IMG/VR virus record: IMGVR_UViG_3300035157_001069
Coordinates: 1 to 64,000 of that record
Length of the DNA stretch: 64,000 bases
Direction: 5' to 3' (one strand)
Origin: a virus
The notes below the pieces were generated by a model. It was not told the origin of the DNA and made no database searches. It saw nothing but the letters and a program-made list of their open reading frames with translations. A program made the position numbers and the translations under genes. Shown here piece by piece: positions 8,146 through 15,556 of the stretch (position 1 is the first letter of the stretch; the number at the start of each line of letters is the position of its first letter).

Positions 8146-8493
8146 TTATTCCTCAGGTTCAAGGACAATGGCATCCATGTCTAATTCCATATGTACATTT
8201 TCCTGTATCTGTTCTAAATAATCCTCTGCATCTTCCCATGTAGGAGCATGTCCATGAAAATCTTCGAATTCTTCTACAGCAGTTGCAGGCATAACCGCAA
8301 TTCCCTCGTTGAATTGAAATGAAAAGCCTGCTTCTTTAGCGCTAGCAATGAAGGACTGCTTCTGCCGAAATCGAGCCTCCCAGCAATCGAGTAATGCCTG
8401 ATGCAACTCGTCGCGACTTAGACTCTGAATCTCTAAAGCAATTCGATGAAGCATAAATTGTTGTTCTGCTGTCAATCCTCGACTTTTGGTCAT
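8146..8493 (-). CDS. nblA: NblA-like phycobilisome degradation adaptor with C-terminal extension
   Basis: Residues 7-57 align without gaps to NblA: the hallmark EQQF (10-13), L-S-x-D/E-x (25-29), two helices separated at the usual point, and K53 where NblA has the conserved lysine before its C-terminal W-G (here A-G-F). NblA is about 60 residues and bridges phycobiliproteins to the Clp protease so that phycobilisomes are broken down. This protein has about 58 extra acidic residues (58-115) with no counterpart in NblA. nblA is known from freshwater cyanophage Ma-LMM01 and has been reported in marine phage sequences. The start overlaps the HNH gene's 3' end by 152 bases. A Nif11-leader resemblance (AKEAGFSF) is the main alternative. 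Confidence 0.65.
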   Translation of the reverse strand: MTKSRGLTAEQQFMLHRIALEIQSLSRDELHQALLDCWEARFRQKQSFIASAKEAGFSFQFNEGIAVMPATAVEEFEDFHGHAPTWEDAEDYLEQIQENVHMELDMDAIVLEPEE

Positions 8494-8857
8494 TTAAAGT
8501 TCCTCCGATTTTGCTCCATAAATCCCATTCCTCAGGTATTTGAGGTCTGATCCAGATTTCAATCCTGGTCGCTTTCTTAGCGCAAAAGAAATCTTGGTTC
8601 TTATACCATTCACGCCAATTAGATGATCCTTTGTTCGAATTACATCTAACACAAGCAGGTACAAGGTTTGATCGCATACTACTGCCGCCTTGCGTTCTTG
8701 GCTTCACATGATCAATTGTGAGATGAACATGATGTTCACCACAGTAAGCACAACATCCCCATTCGTCTTTAATCGACTGACGGAAACGTTTCCGCGCGGC
8801 TCGAGGTGATAGGTCTACAAGACCGAAAACGTAAGAGCCCCAGTGTTCTGGCGTCAA
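8342..8857 (-). CDS. HNH endonuclease
   Basis: Residues 33-80 are a classic HNH module: the zinc knuckle C36-x-x-C39, then LTIDHVKPRTQGG with the catalytic D49-H50, N64 in SNLVPACVRC, and the second C69-x-x-C72 pair followed by N73. HNH proteins in phages act as homing nucleases or in packaging. The domain ends near residue 90; the remaining 80 residues are unrecognised and the last 50 overlap the NblA-like gene out of frame, so the functional protein may not need them. Confidence 0.85.
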   Translation of the reverse strand: MTPEHWGSYVFGLVDLSPRAARKRFRQSIKDEWGCCAYCGEHHVHLTIDHVKPRTQGGSSMRSNLVPACVRCNSNKGSSNWREWYKNQDFFCAKKATRIEIWIRPQIPEEWDLWSKIGGTLNDQKSRIDSRTTIYASSNCFRDSESKSRRVASGITRLLGGSISAEAVLHC

Positions 8858-8957
8858 ATAATGATTTCAGTTACATTAACTGTAAAATCAAACTATCAAA
8901 TATTTTTGCTTTCACTACTTCAAACTCACTAAAATTAGAAGTGGCCCCTAAAAAACC

Positions 8958-9224
8958 ATGAAAAACCTACCAACTATTCTCGCTGCTGCAAGCTTGGTAC
9001 TATCTGGGAGCCTTGTTGGTGGAACGATTGCAGGTTATTTTTACCTGAAATCACCAACGACTCAAGAAAAAATTAAAAAGGCATTAATTGAACAAGTCGG
9101 ACCTTTGGTCGAATCTCAAATCAAGGGTGCATTACCTGGTATCGGTGGCAGTCCTTCTGGTGGCTCTAGCAGTTTTTTATCTATTCCTAGTTCCACTGGG
9201 GGAGTTCTGCCAATTAATAAGTAA
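8958..9224 (+). CDS. Small membrane protein, possible virion component
   Basis: N-terminal hydrophobic helix (8-30) after MKNLPT, then a charged helix and a Gly/Ser-rich tail. It could be a signal anchor. It lies directly upstream of the larger plus-strand gene at 9230 and is likely co-transcribed with it. The 100 bases upstream (8858-8957) are the divergent spacer from the HNH gene, AT-rich, with no recognised promoter. Confidence 0.6.
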   Translation: MKNLPTILAAASLVLSGSLVGGTIAGYFYLKSPTTQEKIKKALIEQVGPLVESQIKGALPGIGGSPSGGSSSFLSIPSSTGGVLPINK

Positions 9225-9229
9225 GATTA

Positions 9230-10030
9230 GTGGGTTCCATCCCTCGGATAGGAGTCAGGGAGATATACGTCCCAGACATACCGACATGGGCAATTGATTT
9301 ACCTTTAAGTATTCCTCAAGCCCCGCCTGTCACTCTGCAAATAGGCTTTCCAACCGTAGAGATGCCTGGCTGTGTTGAGGCTCGTGAGACGCAGGGCAAT
9401 AATAAATTAATCGAAGACGATCCCCAAGGAACATTAACCCTATGTACAGGGCCAGGGATGCCTTCTTTTAATCCCCCAGAATTTGATCCAAGCAAAGAGC
9501 TAGTTGTCATTCCTATGGACAACACGCCGAATATCGGAGCAGTGAGTGGTCTCGGAGGAAATACATCGGAGAAAAAGAATGAATCGACTACAGAGGGAGC
9601 GAATCAAAACTTTGATATTCCTGACCTCGATGTTAACGCTATTAAACCTATTAACATTGATCTTCCCTGTCCTCGACCAGGAAGCCCCCCGCCGGGAGCA
9701 TACGGTAAGTATGGTACGAAGATTGTAAAAGGCTACGAAAAGAACTCTGAAGGCGAATGTATCACCTTGTATGAAGATATTGCCTTACTCAACGTTATTA
9801 ACAACTACACGCCTCCTCCTCAGACAATTTTAAATACTACTTCGATAGCTGTAGGCGCAACTCTAGGGGTGGCCCTAGTGGGCCAACCTCTTCAACAGTA
9901 CTTAATGAAGATTGTGAAGCCTCTTGCGAAGAAAGTGACGAAGACTGTTCTAAAGAAGATTCTGAAGAAACCTGAGAAGATCCTGTCTGTTCGAGAGAGG
10001 ATGACTGAGCAGCGGAAGAATCGAAAGTAA
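9230..10030 (+). CDS. Putative virion structural protein (Pro-rich, C-terminal TM)
   Basis: Begins with GTG. The N-terminal half is rich in prolines and short beta segments (REIYVPDIPTWAIDLPLSIP); cyanophage virion proteins of this style are common, though the family was not named from sequence alone. Residues 204-222 form a hydrophobic helix and the final 40 residues are very basic (KKVTKTVLKKILKK). The 3' 194 bases overlap the convergent minus-strand gene ending at 9837. Confidence 0.65.
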   Translation: MGSIPRIGVREIYVPDIPTWAIDLPLSIPQAPPVTLQIGFPTVEMPGCVEARETQGNNKLIEDDPQGTLTLCTGPGMPSFNPPEFDPSKELVVIPMDNTPNIGAVSGLGGNTSEKKNESTTEGANQNFDIPDLDVNAIKPINIDLPCPRPGSPPPGAYGKYGTKIVKGYEKNSEGECITLYEDIALLNVINNYTPPPQTILNTTSIAVGATLGVALVGQPLQQYLMKIVKPLAKKVTKTVLKKILKKPEKILSVRERMTEQRKNRK

Positions 10031-10682
10031 TAGGATCGATTGAATGACTGTGATTTAATAACACGCCGGGAGGATTCGTTAAAAGAACATCCTCACAGAT
10101 GACCTTGTATTTGCTGGTCGGATCCCATACTATGCCCTCCTTGGCTAGATTTCCGCAATGTTTAAGTCGTGAAATTTCGTAGTCTAAAACCCGTAAATTT
10201 AATGTCGCTTTTCTTAAGGCGATTTCAGTCGCAGCAGCATCCTTGCAAAGAGACATCATCTCCTTGTCCAATGGTCGACTCCATTGAGCCGTTACTCCCA
10301 TATTCAAGGAGTAGTTATCCTTCTGCAAGGTCTGAACTGTTTTATACCACAAAATATCTCCAGGATTGTCTGGGGCTCCATCCCCATCAATATCTCGAAC
10401 GTCGTATACCGGATCTTCGTAGGTTTCAAAGAAAGGTGTTTTAATATTGGCTGAACGACCTATATAAGGAGATATAGTTAATGTTTCTGATTGACAAACG
10501 ACACCATTAGTAAAACCTGACTGCATAAAATTTCCTGTCAACACTTGATATGCATTGACATTTGCTTGACCGGAAGAATTGGCGACCGGATTAGAGGTAG
10601 CAGATATTCCTCCTACGTCACTTGCCTTGACGATAGGACAAAAAGGGAATAGCATTAAAACGCTAAGAACCCTTGGTATCAC
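9837..10682 (-). CDS. Exported putative virion protein with Ca-binding motif and Ser/Gln tail
   Basis: The start is set at GTG 10682, which makes a GTGA overlap with the upstream stop and gives a clean signal peptide (residues 1-20, ending IVKA). A longer reading from 10850 would run through the upstream gene. The mature part has a DIDGDGAPDNPGD motif like thrombospondin-type-3 or dockerin calcium loops, two cysteine-containing segments, and a helical LDYEISRLKHC region. The last 64 residues are Ser/Gln/Glu-rich low complexity and lie antisense to the Lys-rich end of the plus-strand gene. Confidence 0.65.
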   Translation of the reverse strand: MIPRVLSVLMLFPFCPIVKASDVGGISATSNPVANSSGQANVNAYQVLTGNFMQSGFTNGVVCQSETLTISPYIGRSANIKTPFFETYEDPVYDVRDIDGDGAPDNPGDILWYKTVQTLQKDNYSLNMGVTAQWSRPLDKEMMSLCKDAAATEIALRKATLNLRVLDYEISRLKHCGNLAKEGIVWDPTSKYKVICEDVLLTNPPGVLLNHSHSIDPITFDSSAAQSSSLEQTGSSQVSSESSLEQSSSLSSQEASQSSLSTVEEVGPLGPPLELRLQLSK

Positions 10683-11167
10683 TGAGAAAATACGGAAACC
10701 GATTCTATCGTTGTGTCCGTTTCTATGGTCCTCGTTATGGTCGTGCGATTCTGGAGTCCGGGTCCGGAGTAACTGGATTGAAATTGGAATGATCCCCCTG
10801 GATTTGTCAGAGTCCAATTTGGCTTGTTGTTCACGTCGAGACCTGTCCATTTAGTCGTTATTCCTGACGCAGCGGTTGTATTTGTATTGATTATGGCAGC
10901 TGGTTCAATAGATGCACCATCTAGATTGATCCCTGTACCGGACACAGTATATTGCCAGCCTGTAGCAAAATCTTCAGAGACTATCGACTCAGATATCACA
11001 GATCGCGATGTTGTCGTTTGGGTCAGCTGGCCGGACGAGAAATTCGGTACTACCGGAACCGCACCGACAGGTGTGACAAAGGCAACCGCCACAATTACGG
11101 CATACTTTAATTTCGATGTGACGCCAACAGTTAGGACAGCCAGTTTCTCGGATGCAAGAGTAGACAT
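10679..11167 (-). CDS. Exported/membrane protein, Thr/Ser-rich
   Basis: A hydrophobic segment (22-40, ending AVPVV) looks like an internal signal or anchor after a 20-residue N-terminal region. The rest is Thr/Ser/Asn-rich beta-type sequence as in many phage fibres and surface proteins. It lies in an operon with 11175 (upstream) and 9837 (GTGA-coupled downstream). A Cys-rich frame at 10989-11174 overlaps its start in another frame and was rejected. Confidence 0.65.
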   Translation of the reverse strand: MSTLASEKLAVLTVGVTSKLKYAVIVAVAFVTPVGAVPVVPNFSSGQLTQTTTSRSVISESIVSEDFATGWQYTVSGTGINLDGASIEPAAIINTNTTAASGITTKWTGLDVNNKPNWTLTNPGGSFQFQSSYSGPGLQNRTTITRTIETDTTIESVSVFSQ

Positions 11168-11174
11168 TTGACAT

Positions 11175-11705
11175 CTACTTCACTTCAAGAGTAGATATAA
11201 ATTGTCCAATAGCAGTAGTACCGGCGCCACCGGCGGTTAGAGAAGTGACTGTTCCACCAGATAAACTTGAGACTCCGCCAGCTAATGTACCTTTTGTTCC
11301 ACCAGCAAATGTTGTAGTCGAGCCAAACGCCGGAATAGATTGCACCTGACCGGTCGTGGTTGACACGGTTGAACCAGCATTAATCGCAGGTATAGCGTCC
11401 CCTTGGAGCCAACTTTCTGAGAAGCTGAATTGATTTCCGGAAACATTTAAATCATACGTTCCGGCCTTCATCGTCGGTGCAGCAGTAGCTGATCCGGCTG
11501 TTAAGCCTCCGAAAACGTCGCTATTGCCGGTGCCAACTTTTATATTTGTACCAGACACGCTATAAGTGCTTGGTACTCTGGTCGCAACTGAACTGGCTCC
11601 ATCCACGGTTAATTGAACCGAAGAACTCAAACTATGCGTTATATTTGCCATCGCAGGCGCTGCAAGGGATGTAAGCAACAGCGCTGGTAAAACTACGCGC
11701 TTCAT
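11175..11705 (-). CDS. Exported Gly/Ser/Thr-rich structural protein
   Basis: A clear signal peptide (MKRVVLPALLLTSLAAPAMA, cleavage near residue 20) is followed by a Gly/Ser/Thr-rich beta-structured region with repeated T-A-G-G and S-S-L-S-G-G turns. Signal peptides on phage proteins are unusual; either it acts in the host envelope or the leader assists virion assembly. No family recognised. Confidence 0.7.
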   Translation of the reverse strand: MKRVVLPALLLTSLAAPAMANITHSLSSSVQLTVDGASSVATRVPSTYSVSGTNIKVGTGNSDVFGGLTAGSATAAPTMKAGTYDLNVSGNQFSFSESWLQGDAIPAINAGSTVSTTTGQVQSIPAFGSTTTFAGGTKGTLAGGVSSLSGGTVTSLTAGGAGTTAIGQFISTLEVK

Positions 11706-11741
11706 GGAAATAAATAAAACGTCTCTTACTATAGTAGGTAA

Positions 11742-11927
11742 TTATTTTTTGCGATGTCCGTGAGCTATACCCAACTCGTGCATCTTTGCGTGTTCATCAA
11801 TAGGATCTCTTAAATCTTTAGATCCACTTCCAAGAGTTAAATAAATTCCGTAGCTAATAGCACCCAAAAGAATAGTTACCAAACTGCCAATCAATAGTAT
11901 TAGCTGTGGATCTGTTGTTTTATCCAT
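11742..11927 (-). CDS. psbN: PsbN-like photosystem II assembly protein
   Basis: One transmembrane helix (8-31) is followed by LTLGSGSKDLRDPIDEH (30-46), which matches the conserved C-terminus of cyanobacterial PsbN, whose signature is F-G-x-x-S-x-x-L-R-D-P-F-E-E-H. PsbN is a thylakoid membrane protein needed for photosystem II assembly and repair, so it pairs functionally with the phage psbA. It carries about 15 extra residues ending HGHRKK. PsbN is normally about 43 residues; this is 61. The stop is adjacent to the SLOG gene's stop region upstream. Confidence 0.75.
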   Translation of the reverse strand: MDKTTDPQLILLIGSLVTILLGAISYGIYLTLGSGSKDLRDPIDEHAKMHELGIAHGHRKK

Positions 11928-12527
11928 TTAGATTAAACCGAGGTATCGTTTAACAGATTCCAGCACGGCTGGATCTGCTAGGTTTCTTATTTCTATATCT
12001 GGACGCACTTCAGCTATTCTTAACGCTTGACCAGTGCCGCCACTATCAGGGTTTTGTCTCCTGTTTTGTCTATCCATTGGATCATATCGAGGATCCCATC
12101 CTGTTGCAGCATCAGGAGTATAGGCAACAACCATCCTCGAGGGAGTTTGCAAGTCAGAGCCTAGGACTTGCATTGCATTTCGTGCCATTAGATCATAAGT
12201 AAACGGCTTCAGACTAGCTGCGTATGCATGATATATAGGAACCATGCGACGAGCATCTGCGGCAGCGCGTAATGTTTGGTAGTTAATGAAATGAGGTTGG
12301 CTACCTGCTATCTGATTATTAAACTTGCGACTAGGTAAATAAATTTCAGCATTAGCCCGAGGATTACGGAGACCTGAGAGGAATGCAGAATCTGATCCTT
12401 CAGCACCTCCAGACCTGAGTATCCATCCTTCGCTTTCTAATTTATTAGCTAGCAGGCTCATGATACGTAAAGTATCGGCAGGTACGTCTTTCCGAGCACC
12501 TATGCCAGCGTAATAACGTCTACTCAT
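11928..12527 (-). CDS. SLOG/DprA-like Rossmann-fold protein
   Basis: The N-terminal strand YYAGIGARK (5-13), the helix with LLANKLESEGW (25-35), and LRSGGAEGSDSAF (37-49) are the nucleotide-binding signature of the SLOG superfamily (DprA/Smf, LOG, TIR-associated sensors). These bind nucleotides or ssDNA. The start ATG 12527 overlaps the upstream stop as ATGA; a longer ORF from 12608 has no support. Whether it works in DNA processing or nucleotide sensing cannot be told. Confidence 0.75.
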   Translation of the reverse strand: MSRRYYAGIGARKDVPADTLRIMSLLANKLESEGWILRSGGAEGSDSAFLSGLRNPRANAEIYLPSRKFNNQIAGSQPHFINYQTLRAAADARRMVPIYHAYAASLKPFTYDLMARNAMQVLGSDLQTPSRMVVAYTPDAATGWDPRYDPMDRQNRRQNPDSGGTGQALRIAEVRPDIEIRNLADPAVLESVKRYLGLI

Positions 12528-12736
12528 AAGTAAGCTTTCGATATATTCGTAGCAAACCCTATTAACGTCACTCCGGCTGCTAATACTGCTGCAGCCCCGA
12601 TCACCCACTTCTCTACAACCTTGAGGCGTTCACGTAACTCCTCTTGCTTCTCTTCCAATCTTTCGATTTTGAGAGCTTGCACTGTCAGGCGGGTCTCCTG
12701 AGAGGCATCTACATTCGAATGGTTCTCACAAGTCAT
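12524..12736 (-). CDS. Coiled-coil plus C-terminal TM protein (XhlA-like)
   Basis: A charged coiled coil (22-44, with EERL-type heptads) is followed by one transmembrane helix (45-66). This architecture matches the haemolysin XhlA type of small lysis-accessory or holin-associated proteins. Coupled by ATGA to both neighbours (12733 and 12527). Confidence 0.6.
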   Translation of the reverse strand: MTCENHSNVDASQETRLTVQALKIERLEEKQEELRERLKVVEKWVIGAAAVLAAGVTLIGFATNISKAYL

Positions 12737-13185
12737 GACTTAACCTTTTTAGAAGAATCAACAACGTCTGCACCTAATATCTTAATAGGAGTCTCTACAC
12801 GAATTGTCTGGAAGCCACCGCCTTGATTTGACATTAAAGCCAACATTTCTTTTTTACTTAATGGCTTGTCTTCTGAATTCACATCATATGTTCCATCACC
12901 TTTCTTTTTAGCACTCTTCTCCAGGCCAAAACTTGCGAGCGACGAAGCCAGGAGACTAGCCGGAAAAGTTATATCCTGCTTTTCCCCTGACGTCAACCCA
13001 GGGATCTTTGGCAAATAATTTAAGGTCACCAGGGCTCCGGACCAGAAAACCACCAAAAGCCTGACTGCGACTGAGATGTACTCGAATTGCTCCTCTTTGT
13101 CGTCTATCTTCTCCTTGATCTTCTGAAAGATACTCTTCTTCTTCTCTTCCTCTGTTGGAATTTGCGTATCTGCCGTAGTAGCCAT
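12733..13185 (-). CDS. Membrane protein, conserved cyanophage type
   Basis: A highly charged N-terminal helix (13-35, KEKIDDKEEQ) precedes two hydrophobic segments (about 38-60 and 74-88), then a soluble acidic/basic tail. Probably an inner-membrane or virion membrane-interacting protein. It leads a four-gene coupled unit (13185 to 11928). Confidence 0.6.
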   Translation of the reverse strand: MATTADTQIPTEEEKKKSIFQKIKEKIDDKEEQFEYISVAVRLLVVFWSGALVTLNYLPKIPGLTSGEKQDITFPASLLASSLASFGLEKSAKKKGDGTYDVNSEDKPLSKKEMLALMSNQGGGFQTIRVETPIKILGADVVDSSKKVKS

Positions 13186-13219
13186 TTCATTTGATTAATC
13201 TACATTAATAGTAGACGTT

Positions 13220-13396
13220 TCAAACTGGGTAATAAGCCGGTACCAATGTACCCCTATCATCATCATCGTCATCATCTTCGTTATCATTTCTTAGGTCATA
13301 GCCTAATGCATATGTCACAATCGCGACAGCAATAAGAGGCATGAAAGGAAATAAAAAAGCTAATTGAATCGTTGACGGATCAGCTAGTTCGTTCAT
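13220..13396 (-). CDS. Small acidic-tailed membrane protein
   Basis: Start set at ATG 13396, which overlaps the preceding gene by 17 bases. The product (58 residues) has one hydrophobic helix (10-33) and a run of seven consecutive aspartates (46-52). A longer ORF from 13468 would run back through the upstream gene and was not used. Confidence 0.55.
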   Translation of the reverse strand: MNELADPSTIQLAFLFPFMPLIAVAIVTYALGYDLRNDNEDDDDDDDRGTLVPAYYPV

Positions 13397-13541
13397 GAGT
13401 ATGGGAGAGTTTTTTATAGGCTTTAGCAGCCTTCTTGATGATTTTTTGTGCTTCCTCTCGGGAAACACATTGCTCTGCTTTAGTTGCTAATTTAATTAAC
13501 TTACGCTGCTGTTTCTCTGTCTTGGTCTGAAGTTGAGGCAT
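13380..13541 (-). CDS. Small basic helical protein
   Basis: A 53-residue Lys/Ala/Glu-rich helical protein (KIIKKAAKAYKK). It overlaps the upstream gene by 41 bases and the downstream one by 17 in different frames. The start at 13541 is a choice; 13562 is also possible. Tight nesting suggests a real small gene but no family is visible. Confidence 0.45.
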   Translation of the reverse strand: MPQLQTKTEKQQRKLIKLATKAEQCVSREEAQKIIKKAAKAYKKLSHTHERTS

Positions 13542-14418
13542 AACGTGGTTTGTAAAGTTCACTCAATCCGTATCCACCTGCTAATGCTGCTAGTATTCCT
13601 GCTCCGTATCTACCAGCCATTCGCATTCCCCCAAGACTTTTTCTTGTTGGGGTTTTCTTCATTTTATCAACAATCGTTTCTTTTGATGTTTCCTTAGAAG
13701 TAACGTCTGTATTAGTAATACCTTTAGCTGCAAGATTGTCAGACCAATCCCCAACTAATGCATCTAAAGTTCTGCCTGATTGAACAACAGGGATAAGTTT
13801 CTCCACGTTTGCACGAGTTTCAGGTCCAAATGGAGTCCTTCTTTCAACACTATCTGTTTTGCTCGGAGCTCTTCCTTGTAATTGAGCTATCTTCGCAGCG
13901 GCAGCTACTTTAGATTCTTCTTCTGATAAACCTTGAGCTCTAAACTCTGCTAAAGCTAAGTCAAAAGCATCACCAGAGTCCAGGAATTTATTCAGCGCAC
14001 CTATTTGCCCGTCTTTGTATTCCTCTGGGAATCGAGCCGCGAACTCCTCTTCCGAAATAACGGCTCCGGCTGCCACCCCATCTTGCGTTACTATATTTGC
14101 CATGCTCTTGACTAAATTAGCCTTAGCAATATCAGCCTGATGTAGCAGATTTTGTACTCCTTCTCCTGCTCCAGAAAGAATCTCTCCAGTTCTGTTAAGG
14201 ATAGGTGGAACGACATCGCGAGCCACTTGATCTGCTCCTTGTACACCGCTAACTACTTTACGAGCGAATTGATCCGAAGCTTGAACACCACTCCATACAC
14301 TTTTCAAAGTAGCTTGAGCAGCTACGTCACCTGCTTGAGCTAATAGAATTAATTTCTCAAAATTATTCTTCCCCTCCATTGAGTTGAGCTTTCCAATAAT
14401 CTTATCTAGATCATTCAT
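13501..14418 (-). CDS. Putative virion/ejection protein, Ala-rich helical
   Basis: A 305-residue helical protein with repeated V-x-G-V-Q-x-x-D-Q-x-A-R units (44-70) and a C-terminal glycine-rich membrane-like segment (265-287, RMAGRYGAGILAALAGGYG). Helical body plus C-terminal glycine hydrophobic segment is also seen in the minus-strand virion genes 47522-52092. Likely structural; no named family. Confidence 0.55.
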   Translation of the reverse strand: MNDLDKIIGKLNSMEGKNNFEKLILLAQAGDVAAQATLKSVWSGVQASDQFARKVVSGVQGADQVARDVVPPILNRTGEILSGAGEGVQNLLHQADIAKANLVKSMANIVTQDGVAAGAVISEEEFAARFPEEYKDGQIGALNKFLDSGDAFDLALAEFRAQGLSEEESKVAAAAKIAQLQGRAPSKTDSVERRTPFGPETRANVEKLIPVVQSGRTLDALVGDWSDNLAAKGITNTDVTSKETSKETIVDKMKKTPTRKSLGGMRMAGRYGAGILAALAGGYGLSELYKPRYASTSDQDRETAA

Positions 14419-14420
14419 GA

Positions 14421-14879
14421 TTAAAAAGGAGGAAGTGAAGGACCGCCAAGCATATCCTTAATTATCTTTATTTCATTCGCATTATCATTAGCTCTTATCT
14501 TATTGTAAATTTTGGCATTTCTGCTTGCTCCTCTATGACCTCCACCAATGTCAAAGCTAGGATTACCCATAGCTATCTCGTTGTCTGGCAAACCAAGACT
14601 TCTTAGTAAATGCTGCATATCAGTACCGCCATCCACATGCCACCCTGACAGAGGATCAGTATAAGGAGCTATACCATTGCTGTTGGCCAATTTAGGTGCA
14701 AGTGGTGCAGGGGCAGGCCAATCCTTGTCGTAAGGATCTTTCGACCTGTCATCACCTGGGCTTTGACCAGGCCTAGCAAAAGCTTGCATGCCATCTCCTT
14801 CGTATATAGGTTTAGGAGGATAGCTCATTTGCCAACCAATGATCTTTCTTATTCCTGGATTCTGTCCCGCAAAGAGCAT
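14421..14879 (-). CDS. Unknown Pro/Asn-rich protein
   Basis: A 152-residue protein rich in Pro, Asp and Gly (PAPAPLAPKL), with no membrane segment. An AGGAC run lies just before ATG 14879; the internal ATG at 14828 is an alternative. It ends three bases before the 14418 start, so it is in the same transcription unit. Confidence 0.55.
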   Translation of the reverse strand: MLFAGQNPGIRKIIGWQMSYPPKPIYEGDGMQAFARPGQSPGDDRSKDPYDKDWPAPAPLAPKLANSNGIAPYTDPLSGWHVDGGTDMQHLLRSLGLPDNEIAMGNPSFDIGGGHRGASRNAKIYNKIRANDNANEIKIIKDMLGGPSLPPF

Positions 14880-14926
14880 TGTCCTGACAAATGTTCAATA
14901 TTCCTTATTCTAACTAGGATATATAT

Positions 14927-15115
14927 ATGAAATGTTTAAACTGTTCCGCCGAACTTATCCAAGGAGATACTTGTTCTTTGGATCAAGACTTATACGGCGA
15001 TGATTACAAACCATGGAATGCGGTCACAATCCTAGGCTGTCCTGATTGCAAGGCTTTTGTGGAGTTCTTTTATCAGAAAAAAGAAAAGCCGCCTGCTGTT
15101 ACACAGACGGCCTAA
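14927..15115 (+). CDS. Small zinc-ribbon protein
   Basis: C3-x-x-C6 and C38-x-x-C41 (GCPDC) form a probable four-cysteine zinc ribbon, with an extra C16. The C-terminal KKKEKPP tail is basic. It may bind nucleic acid or a host polymerase subunit. A lone plus-strand gene between minus-strand blocks; its end contains the hairpin at 15088-15111. Confidence 0.6.
   Translation: MKCLNCSAELIQGDTCSLDQDLYGDDYKPWNAVTILGCPDCKAFVEFFYQKKEKPPAVTQTA
15088..15111 (-). terminator. Intrinsic terminator for 15133 gene
   Basis: GCCGCCTG/CAGACGGC form an 8-base stem (one G-U). On the minus strand it is followed by TTTTCTTTTTT, a good Rho-independent terminator for the porin-like gene. It lies inside the 3' end of the plus-strand zinc-ribbon gene. 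Confidence 0.65.
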
Positions 15116-15132
15116 CTTTTAATCTTTAAAAA

Positions 15133-15504
15133 CTAGAAGCTGTATTTAATTCCTAGCTTTCCACCTGTAGCGAAATCTTCTTCTTCTTCACCTGTAAGGA
15201 AAGAAAACTCACCATAAACATCAGTAGCTTCTGCGATAGCAATGCTACCACCAGCCTTACCTGAAAAGCGTGTTTCAGTGTCTGCATCTTTAACAGCCAC
15301 GAAAGCTGGTCCACCTTGTACGTAGTAAGAAACCTTACCAGTGTCGTTAGCACCTGCATAACCGATGTGAACATCAGTTGTAGCGTTTGTATACTTTTTA
15401 TCTGTCCAATTAGCATTTGTCTCTGCATTAATGTAAGGTCCAGCAAATGTTGCAGGAGCAGCAATTAAAGTTAATGCAGCTGCGCTATAAAGTGTCTTTA
15501 GCAC
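15133..15504 (-). CDS. Outer-membrane porin-like beta-barrel protein
   Basis: A signal peptide (1-21, ending ATFA) is followed by alternating aromatic and glycine beta strands (VSYYVQGGPAF, VYGEFSFLTG) and a final GGKLGIKYSF. The C-terminal phenylalanine with alternating hydrophobic residues is the usual BAM-recognition signature of outer-membrane barrels. At 123 residues it could form at most a small barrel. A phage-encoded outer-membrane protein could block superinfection or alter the envelope. It has its own terminator. Confidence 0.6.
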   Translation of the reverse strand: MLKTLYSAAALTLIAAPATFAGPYINAETNANWTDKKYTNATTDVHIGYAGANDTGKVSYYVQGGPAFVAVKDADTETRFSGKAGGSIAIAEATDVYGEFSFLTGEEEEDFATGGKLGIKYSF

Positions 15505-15556
15505 GGAATTCTGTTTTTGGTTAACACTTCTAATTTTATATACAAAATGTAATATT

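Noticed and set aside
10989-11174. Minus-strand 61-residue Cys-rich frame with CPNC and CRNCGGC motifs
   Set aside because: It overlaps the start of the 162-residue gene (10679-11167), which has a signal segment and a GTGA junction with the next gene. The Cys pattern probably arises by chance from the other frame, although it resembles a zinc ribbon.
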